From NCBI GenBank assembly GCA_014859215.1, contig JACUUS010000123.1:1-6757 (forward strand): a stretch of DNA of 6,757 nucleotides. Direction: 5' to 3'. The notes below the pieces were generated by a model. That model was not told the DNA's origin. It did no database searches and saw nothing but the letters and a program-made list of their open reading frames with translations. Made by a program: the position numbers and the translations under genes. The DNA is from Dehalococcoidia bacterium (GTDB lineage: Bacteria > Chloroflexota > Dehalococcoidia > SZUA-161). Below, piece by piece: positions 1-4,828 of this stretch (the first letter of the stretch is position 1; the number at the start of each line of letters is the position of its first letter).

Positions 1-1
1 T

Positions 2-724
2 TCAATCTACCCTGCCCAGACCGTGGGCCTCGACACAGCTACCGATACGGCCGTGCTGAGAGTATCCGCATCAGGGCTTCCGATAGCTGTCTTCGGCGAT
101 TCGGACAAGCTCAGGGCCGGTCAACTGGCAATCGCCATCGGAAATCCCCTGGGTTTCCAGAGCACGGTGACAACGGGCGTTATAAGCGCTTTGGGAAGGT
201 CGCTGCGCAGCATAGACGGCAGGCTGATTGAAAATATCATTCAGACGGATGCCGCGCTGAATCCCGGGAACAGCGGCGGACCACTGGTCGATTCCCGGGG
301 CTATGTGATTGGCATCAATACGGCCTTGATCCAGTTCGCCCAGGGTATTTCCTTTGCGATACCCGTCAATACAGTTCGCTGGGTGGTGACCCAGCTTATT
401 CGGGAAGGGAAGGTGACCAGGGGGTTCCTCGGTATCACGGGTCAGGCGATTCCTCTGCCGGCCAGGGTCGCACAATATTTCAATCTCGAGAAGCCTGCTG
501 CTGTGCAGATCGTGGGAATCGTTCCCGGAAGCCCCGCCGGGAAGGCGGGACTGCAGGAGGGCGATGTGATCATTTTGCTTGATGGCAAACCTATCCACGG
601 CGTGGACGATGTTCACCGTTTGTTGAACAGGGATGCCATAGGCAAAGAGATGCGTATCGTGGTCGTGAGAAACTGGTCCACGCAGGTTGAAAGGCCGATA
701 GTCCCGGCGGAGAGCCCGGAATGA
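2..724 (+). CDS. HtrA/Deg-family S1C serine protease, C-terminal part (5' truncated by window edge)
   Basis: Trypsin-like serine protease of the HtrA/Deg family, which degrades or senses misfolded proteins, usually in the envelope. The frame is open from base 2, so the gene begins left of the window; the GTG at 23 is an internal Val codon inside the protease fold, not a start. Counting from that Val, the conserved TDTAVLRV stretch carries the catalytic Asp (residue 8) and GNSGGPL carries the nucleophile Ser (residue 84). The catalytic His, any signal peptide and any membrane anchor lie outside. Residues about 133-228 form one PDZ domain: GFLGI at its start, then PGSPAGKAGL and GDVI, which build the peptide-binding groove. 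Only one PDZ follows before TGA at 722-724, as in DegS or short HtrA proteins rather than two-PDZ DegP. The paralogue cannot be named without the N-terminus. No convincing terminator follows it. Confidence 0.93.
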   Translation, partial: SIYPAQTVGLDTATDTAVLRVSASGLPIAVFGDSDKLRAGQLAIAIGNPLGFQSTVTTGVISALGRSLRSIDGRLIENIIQTDAALNPGNSGGPLVDSRGYVIGINTALIQFAQGISFAIPVNTVRWVVTQLIREGKVTRGFLGITGQAIPLPARVAQYFNLEKPAAVQIVGIVPGSPAGKAGLQEGDVIILLDGKPIHGVDDVHRLLNRDAIGKEMRIVVVRNWSTQVERPIVPAESPE

Positions 725-793
725 CAGGCCCTGCTCCTGATGCTGTTCCGGGCCCAGGTGATCTCTTGCAGCTTTCTTCACCAGTCCGCAACC

Positions 794-822
794 TGGAGAT
801 TTCCGCTACCGGGTAATACAAT
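794..822 (+). promoter_or_regulatory. Candidate sigma70-type promoter for the methyltransferase gene
   Basis: TGGAGA (794-799, 4 of 6 to TTGACA) lies 17 bp from TACAAT (817-822, 5 of 6 to TATAAT). This would start transcription near 829 and give a leader of about 30 nt before the GTG at 861. The -10 sits inside a short imperfect palindrome, GGTAATACAATACC (812-825), which could be an operator or chance. Seen by eye only. Transcription could equally read through from the protease gene, since no terminator is visible between them. Confidence 0.35.
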
Positions 823-860
823 ACCTGATGTCGAAGTAGATTGGGGAAGCAGGGCCTTAA

Positions 861-1535
861 GTGAGTGCTGTAACTCCGAATTCGCCCCAGGAGCAGGTAT
901 GGGCGGGGCAGAAGCTGTATACGCGTACATTCCTAACTGTCTACGATCCGGTAGCTCTCGGATTTCACTGCCGTTTCATCTGGAGGTGCTCCAGGTCGCA
1001 TTTGCTCGAATTCTATAACAGGCACGTTTCGGGTAACCATCTCGACATAGGGGTTGGAACCGGTTATTTTGTTGATCGCTGCCACTTTCCGGTAAAGATC
1101 CCGAGACTCGCCTTAATGGACCTGAATCCTAATTGCCTTCGTTTTGCTTCAAGACGCCTGGCACGCTACAGGCCCGAGATTTACCAGAGAAATGTACTGG
1201 AACCAATCAAGATTGATGTGCCCCGGTTTGATTCAATCGCAATCTTCAACTTGCTGCACTGCCTGCCGGGCGACATGACGAGCAAAGCGCAGGTTTTTGA
1301 GCATGTAAGGCCCCTCCTCAATCCAGGTGGAGTGCTGTTCGGCTCGACAATGGTCTACAAAGGGGTCAGGCGCGGAATCGTGGCCACGCTCGTCTTTCAG
1401 CTCACAAACAAGATGAAGTTCATGAGTAACAAGGAAGACGGCATAGACGAGCTAAGGGCTAATCTGGAGCTGCATTTCTCCGCAAGTCACGTGGAACTGG
1501 CAGGATGCGAAGCTGTCTTCTGGGCGCGACGCTGA
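861..1535 (+). CDS. Class I SAM-dependent methyltransferase (methyltransferase 11/12-type fold), substrate unknown
   Basis: A 224-residue Rossmann-fold methyltransferase that appears complete. Motif I (LDIGVGTGY, residues 61-69) is the glycine-rich SAM loop. MDLNP with Asp87 ends strand beta2 and should bind the SAM ribose. RFDSIAIFNLLHCLP (122-136) is the motif IV region, and LLNPGGVLFGST (152-163) is the post-IV strand. The N-terminal YDPVALGFHCRFIWRC and NRHVSGNHLD segments match a small-molecule methyltransferase subfamily that I recall from scattered bacteria and from fungal secondary-metabolite loci. No substrate can be read from this. The GTG start is supported by an in-frame TAA immediately upstream (858-860) and by AGGG at 851-854, six bases before it. 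There is no signal peptide or membrane segment, so it should be cytoplasmic. The neighbours do not suggest a pathway. The fold is secure; the function is open. Confidence 0.88.
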   Translation: MSAVTPNSPQEQVWAGQKLYTRTFLTVYDPVALGFHCRFIWRCSRSHLLEFYNRHVSGNHLDIGVGTGYFVDRCHFPVKIPRLALMDLNPNCLRFASRRLARYRPEIYQRNVLEPIKIDVPRFDSIAIFNLLHCLPGDMTSKAQVFEHVRPLLNPGGVLFGSTMVYKGVRRGIVATLVFQLTNKMKFMSNKEDGIDELRANLELHFSASHVELAGCEAVFWARR

Positions 1536-1610
1536 AACTGAGACAGAAATTCAGTACAGGACGCGGTGACAGAGGCTGTCGATGTTCAATCGTAAGAAAC
1601 CGGAGAACGA

Positions 1611-1617
1611 GGGGAGG
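1611..1617 (+). promoter_or_regulatory. Shine-Dalgarno sequence that selects the GTG at 1626
   Basis: GGGGAGG at 1611-1617 lies eight bases before the GTG at 1626. The first in-frame GTG, at 1617, overlaps this sequence and has only a weak CGGAG (1601-1605) ahead of it. The downstream start is therefore preferred for the polymerase-domain gene. Confidence 0.7.
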
Positions 1618-1625
1618 TGCCTGCA

Positions 1626-2573
1626 GTGACGGAGACAGTTGAGATCGACGGAATAGAAATTACGCTCTCGCGAACTCGCAAGGTGTTCTTCCCCGAAGAT
1701 AATATCACCAAGGGCGATCTCATCGAGTACTACCGGCGCATCGCCGACACGATGCTTCCCCATCTGCGGGGCCGCCCGGTGACCATGCTGCGGTTTCCCA
1801 ATGGGATCAAGGGATACAGATTTTACCAGAAGGAAGCTCCGGAATATTTCCCCGCATGGATACGACGTCTCACTGTCGAAAAAGAAAATGGTACGGTGAC
1901 GCACCTGGTGTGCGACAATGCGGCCGCGCTGGTCTACCTGGCGGATCAGGCTTGCATCTCAATTCACACGTGGTTAAGCCGAGAGGATAACCTGTATTGT
2001 CCCGACCAGATCATATTTGACCTCGATCCTCCCGGGGTCGATTTCAAGCCCGTCAAAGAGGCTGCGCTTGAACTACGGAACTTGTTGCGGGAGGTTGGAA
2101 TGACTCCATACGTGAAGTCAACAGGCTCACGGGGGCTTCATGTTGTGGTGCCGCTGGATATGAGCGCCGGCTTCGATGATGTGCGCAATTTCGCGCAGGA
2201 AATAGCCGGGTTGTTGTGCCAACGCTGCCCGGACAGGCTGACCATGGAGATAAGCAAGGCCAAGCGCAAGGGCCGCCTCTATCTGGATATAAGGCGCAAT
2301 TTCTATGCGCAAATGGCGGTGGCAACCTATTCGGTGAGGGCCAAGCCCGGCGCTCCTGTAGCAGCGGCTCTGAACTGGGAGGAAGTTGAGGACGAGGAAT
2401 TGGGCCCGCAGGACTACAGGATAACGAACATCTTTGACCATCTCGAGAAAACCGGTGACCCGTGGTCCGGCATGTCGGAGAAAGCATGTTCGATCGAGAA
2501 GGCCCGGCGCGCAATGAGAGCGATGCCTGCTGGAGCAAGCTGCCAGGGTCACTCAGGCCCCTGCATACTGTGA
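1626..2573 (+). CDS. ligD: Stand-alone LigD-type polymerase/primase domain protein (NHEJ PolDom)
   Basis: An archaeo-eukaryotic primase-type polymerase of the LigD PolDom family. Relatives add ribo- or deoxynucleotides at DNA ends and gaps during Ku/LigD end joining. From the GTG at 1626 it has 315 residues, close to a bare PolDom of about 300. Motifs in order: ITKGDLIEYYRR (27-38), QKEAPEYFPAWIR (68-80), IHTWLSR with His114, the metal-binding DLD (Asp132, Asp134), STGSRGLHV with His172, third metal Asp221 in YLDIRRN, and YSVRAKPGAP with Arg238. All three expected carboxylates are present, so it should be active. Neither a ligase nor a nuclease domain follows: TGA is at 2571-2573. No ku or ligase gene is in the window, so partners must lie elsewhere. 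The start at 1617 would add three residues. The last 25 bp overlap the convergent glycosylase gene. The family call is firm; participation in NHEJ is inferred from the family. Confidence 0.93.
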   Translation: MTETVEIDGIEITLSRTRKVFFPEDNITKGDLIEYYRRIADTMLPHLRGRPVTMLRFPNGIKGYRFYQKEAPEYFPAWIRRLTVEKENGTVTHLVCDNAAALVYLADQACISIHTWLSREDNLYCPDQIIFDLDPPGVDFKPVKEAALELRNLLREVGMTPYVKSTGSRGLHVVVPLDMSAGFDDVRNFAQEIAGLLCQRCPDRLTMEISKAKRKGRLYLDIRRNFYAQMAVATYSVRAKPGAPVAAALNWEEVEDEELGPQDYRITNIFDHLEKTGDPWSGMSEKACSIEKARRAMRAMPAGASCQGHSGPCIL

Positions 2574-3229
2574 ATCCCGGCCCCTGTAGCCCGGACAGCA
2601 TCGTAGTCGGTTTCAAGCCCTACCTTGACCAGGGCCGCCGCGAGGAGAGGGAATGCATCGTCTCCCGCGAGTTCACGCAATTCTTCTGCGCTTGCGGGTA
2701 GTCCAAGCCTTCTCGCTGCCTCCGTCACCCTCTCATCAGCGAAGGGAAGAAGTTCACGCCAGATAACCTGGACCTCGCGGCAGAATATCTCCGCCCCTAC
2801 ATTGCCAATACCTTTGAATTCCTTCAACAGTCTGCGTTCGAGCGGCGGACTGTGGTCTGCCTTGCGCCTGAGGTTGCGAAGATCGCCGTCGTAGTCATCA
2901 AGTGCCTTCCGCGCAGCCTCGCCCAGGTATGACGCAGTTTGCTCGTCGTACCTCCTGTAACGTGCCTCGTTCAAAGCCCTTACTCGCTCTTCCCAGGTCG
3001 TGGATGCCAGCTTCTCAGCGGTTGTCCATCCCCTCTGGAAGATGCCCGCCGCCGCATTTTGGGCAAGAGTATGAGTTATGCGGGTACTGAACACGAGAGC
3101 GGCACAAAGCAAGCAGAATAAAGGGGAAGGCTCATTCTGCATTTCAATTCCAGTATCCTGAGCGAATGTCGTGCCATATTTGTCCAGGAGCGCGCGAATG
3201 ATGTCTTGCGAAGCCGGTTTCTGATCCAT
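2549..3229 (-). CDS. HhH-GPD family DNA glycosylase-like protein (endonuclease III-related)
   Basis: A 226-residue protein of the helix-hairpin-helix/GPD superfamily, whose members excise damaged bases in base excision repair. The hairpin is FKGIGNVGAEIF (138-149), followed by PFADERV, in which Asp165 aligns with the conserved catalytic Asp of endonuclease III (Asp138 in E. coli). The position of the E. coli lyase Lys120 is Val144 here, and the C-terminus has no four-cysteine iron-sulfur motif. A monofunctional glycosylase, or a protein with altered chemistry, is therefore more likely than a classical Nth lyase. The N-terminal segment PLFCLLCAALVFSTRI is the helical core that precedes the HhH in this subfamily, not a signal peptide. 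The ATG at 3229 has GGGTGA (minus strand, 3233-3238) just upstream. The gene converges on the polymerase-domain gene with a 25-bp overlap and diverges from the photolyase gene across a 178-bp gap. The substrate base is unknown. Confidence 0.87.
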   Translation of the reverse strand: MDQKPASQDIIRALLDKYGTTFAQDTGIEMQNEPSPLFCLLCAALVFSTRITHTLAQNAAAGIFQRGWTTAEKLASTTWEERVRALNEARYRRYDEQTASYLGEAARKALDDYDGDLRNLRRKADHSPPLERRLLKEFKGIGNVGAEIFCREVQVIWRELLPFADERVTEAARRLGLPASAEELRELAGDDAFPLLAAALVKVGLETDYDAVRATGAGIHSMQGPE

Positions 3230-3255
3230 ATTTCACCCATGGCTATCCTACGAAA

Positions 3256-3288
3256 ATGTACCGGGCGGGAACATCCGTAAGTGTACAT
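3256..3288. repeat. Inverted TGTAC pair in the divergent gap, possible operator
   Basis: ATGTAC (3256-3261) and GTACAT (3283-3288) are exact reverse complements 21 bp apart; the second lies within a perfect TGTACA palindrome (3282-3287). They sit 27-59 bp upstream of the glycosylase start, where its promoter should be. I could not fix a convincing -35/-10 pair for that gene. The spacing suits either two half-sites about 27 bp apart or a weak hairpin. Six-base words recur by chance, so this is only a candidate. Confidence 0.25.
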
Positions 3289-3315
3289 AATTGGATCGAC
3301 CGGCTACTTAAATGG

Positions 3316-3338
3316 TCTCCCGGTTCTGAACGGGGAGA
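3316..3338. promoter_or_regulatory. 23-bp near-perfect palindrome upstream of the photolyase promoter, candidate operator
   Basis: Arms TCTCCC-G-GTTC (3316-3326) and GAAC-G-GGGAGA (3328-3338) mirror each other around T3327, with 10 of 11 positions paired and a G/G mismatch at 3322/3332. The element ends two bases before the -35 of the photolyase promoter, where activators and some repressors bind. Such near-continuous symmetry is typical of a dimeric regulator site. It is unlikely to be a terminator because no T-run follows on either strand. It does not match the SOS box spacings I know (GAAC-N4-GTTC or GTTC-N7-GTTC). The binding protein is unknown. Confidence 0.45.
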
Positions 3339-3340
3339 AA

Positions 3341-3369
3341 TTGACCGGCGAAGTGCATCAAGATAAGAT
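3341..3369 (+). promoter_or_regulatory. Predicted sigma70-type promoter of the photolyase gene
   Basis: TTGACC (3341-3346, 5 of 6 to consensus) and TAAGAT (3364-3369, 4 of 6) are separated by exactly 17 bp. Transcription would start near 3376, leaving a leader of about 30 nt with GAGGAG (3396-3401) six bases before the ATG at 3408. The word GACCGGC that overlaps the -35 (3343-3349) also occurs at 3298-3304, on the other side of the palindrome. Confidence 0.6.
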
Positions 3370-3407
3370 CATCATTACGAAGCTCCCACAGGTACGAGGA
3401 GACTGTT

Positions 3408-4817
3408 ATGCTTCCGGAAGTCAGGGCTCTTTGTGAGAAGAACGGGATACAGCCGGAAAGGATAAAATCCCTTAATGACAAGAAAGTCAAGAAGGCAAGA
3501 TATGTTCTCTACTGGATGCAGGCCTCGCAGAGAACGCGTTTCAATCACGCCCTTGAATACGCGGTTCTGGCGGCCAACAATCTGGGTCTGCCGGTTATTG
3601 TTGTCTTCGGGCTCAGCGAAGATTACCCGGAGGCGAACGAAAGGCATTACTATTTCATGCTGGAAGGACTTGAAGAAGTTGAAAAATCGCTCAAGGAAAG
3701 GGGGATGAAGCTTGTTGTGCGCCGTCAATCTCCTTACTTGGCGGCACTGGAGCTTGCGCGGGAAGCTGCCCTGGTCATAGTAGACAGGGGTTATCTCCGC
3801 ATTCAAAGGTACTGGCGAGAGCAGGTTGCCAGGCAAACGAGCTCGCTTGTCGCACAGGTGGAAAGCGACGTAGTGGTGCCCGTAGAGAGCGCTTCAGCGA
3901 AGGAAGAATACTCCGCCGCCACGCTTCGGCCCAAATTACAGAGGATGCTCGGCAGGTACCTGAAGCAGGTTCCCGAGTCGTTCCCGTGCCAGGACTCTCT
4001 CTCCATTGACCTGGAATCTTTCGATGTCTCAGACGCTCAGGACGCGATTACGAGACTGAATATAGACCGCGCAGTTGGGAAATCGCGTTTCTTCAGGGGA
4101 GGCGCGACTGAGGCTTGCAATCATCTTGAAGAGTTTGTTGAGACAAAGCTTGACGCATATGGCGAGCTGAGAAATGATCCCACATGCGACTGCCTGTCCA
4201 ACATGAGTCCGTACCTGCATTTTGGGCAGATTTCGCCCGTAGAAATAGCCCTGAAAGTCCTCGACTCTGGCAGCCCGGGTGCGGGAGCGTACCTCGAGGA
4301 GCTGATTGTCAGGCGCGAGCTTGCCATGAACTACGCCTTTCATAATCAAGCGTACGATTCGTTCGAGGCGGTGCCGGACTGGGCGAAGGAGACTCTGGCA
4401 GGGCACAGGTCCGATAAGCGCCCGTTTATGTATTCACTCGAGGAACTGGAAAGTGCCCTGACCTGTGATGCCTACTGGAATGCCTCGCAGGAGCAGATGC
4501 GGATTACCGGGAAAATGCACTCTTACATGAGGATGTACTGGGGGAAGAAAATCATTGAGTGGAGCGCGAGTGCTGAAGAAGCATTCAACAGAGCTGTATA
4601 CTTGAACAACAAGTATGAGATAGACGGCAGGGATCCAAATGGATTCGCGGGTGTCGTCTGGTGTTTTGGCAAGCACGACCGTGCCTGGGGCGAAAAGCCG
4701 GTTTTCGGCAAGGTAAGATCAATGACTTCGGGCGGCCTCAGGCGGAAGTTCGACGCAGACAAATATGTCCGGACAGTTGAGAGATTGGGCGAGCTCGATG
4801 CAAAGCCGGAAAGCTGA
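3408..4817 (+). CDS. phr: Class II cyclobutane pyrimidine dimer (CPD) photolyase
   Basis: A deoxyribodipyrimidine photolyase (469 residues, full length for class II) that uses FAD and blue/near-UV light to split UV-induced cyclobutane pyrimidine dimers. The N-terminal alpha/beta domain opens with VLYWMQASQRTRFNHALEYA (33-52), characteristic of class II. The C-terminal FAD and DNA-binding domain carries SNMSPYLHFGQIS (264-276), LIVRRELAMNYAF (299-311), YWNASQEQMRITGKMHSYMR (356-375), YEIDGRDPNGFAG (403-415) and WCFGKHDRAW (418-427). Trp357, Trp378 and Trp385 occupy the positions of the class II electron-transfer tryptophans that I recall as W360, W381 and W388 in the Methanosarcina mazei enzyme, so photoreduction of FAD should be intact. 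No iron-sulfur cysteine set is expected or seen. The ATG is preceded by GAGGAG (3396-3401) and a good promoter. The stop lies 11 bp from the end of the convergent kinase-regulator gene. It acts in the cytoplasm on chromosomal DNA. Confidence 0.96.
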   Translation: MLPEVRALCEKNGIQPERIKSLNDKKVKKARYVLYWMQASQRTRFNHALEYAVLAANNLGLPVIVVFGLSEDYPEANERHYYFMLEGLEEVEKSLKERGMKLVVRRQSPYLAALELAREAALVIVDRGYLRIQRYWREQVARQTSSLVAQVESDVVVPVESASAKEEYSAATLRPKLQRMLGRYLKQVPESFPCQDSLSIDLESFDVSDAQDAITRLNIDRAVGKSRFFRGGATEACNHLEEFVETKLDAYGELRNDPTCDCLSNMSPYLHFGQISPVEIALKVLDSGSPGAGAYLEELIVRRELAMNYAFHNQAYDSFEAVPDWAKETLAGHRSDKRPFMYSLEELESALTCDAYWNASQEQMRITGKMHSYMRMYWGKKIIEWSASAEEAFNRAVYLNNKYEIDGRDPNGFAGVVWCFGKHDRAWGEKPVFGKVRSMTSGGLRRKFDADKYVRTVERLGELDAKPES

Positions 4818-4828
4818 TAAGCAAGATA

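Noticed and set aside
725..760. GGCCC...GGGCC after the protease stop as a terminator
   Set aside because: Only a five-base stem with a long loop and no T-run.
71..781. A 236-codon open frame on the minus strand opposite the protease gene
   Set aside because: It mirrors the conserved HtrA coding sequence, has no recognisable domain, and its composition is what antisense of a GC-rich gene yields.
1568..1580. GACAG-AGG-CTGTC hairpin after the methyltransferase as a terminator
   Set aside because: A five-base stem with a three-base loop and no T-run is too weak; kept only as a note.
2053..2616. Long minus-strand open frames opposite the polymerase-domain gene
   Set aside because: They are low-complexity, Pro/Arg/Ser-rich translations with no motif, lying over strongly conserved polymerase motifs on the plus strand.
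3316..3338. Palindrome as a LexA/SOS box
   Set aside because: The half-sites are GTTC-T-GAAC, the wrong orientation and spacing for the GAAC-N4-GTTC or GTTC-N7-GTTC types.
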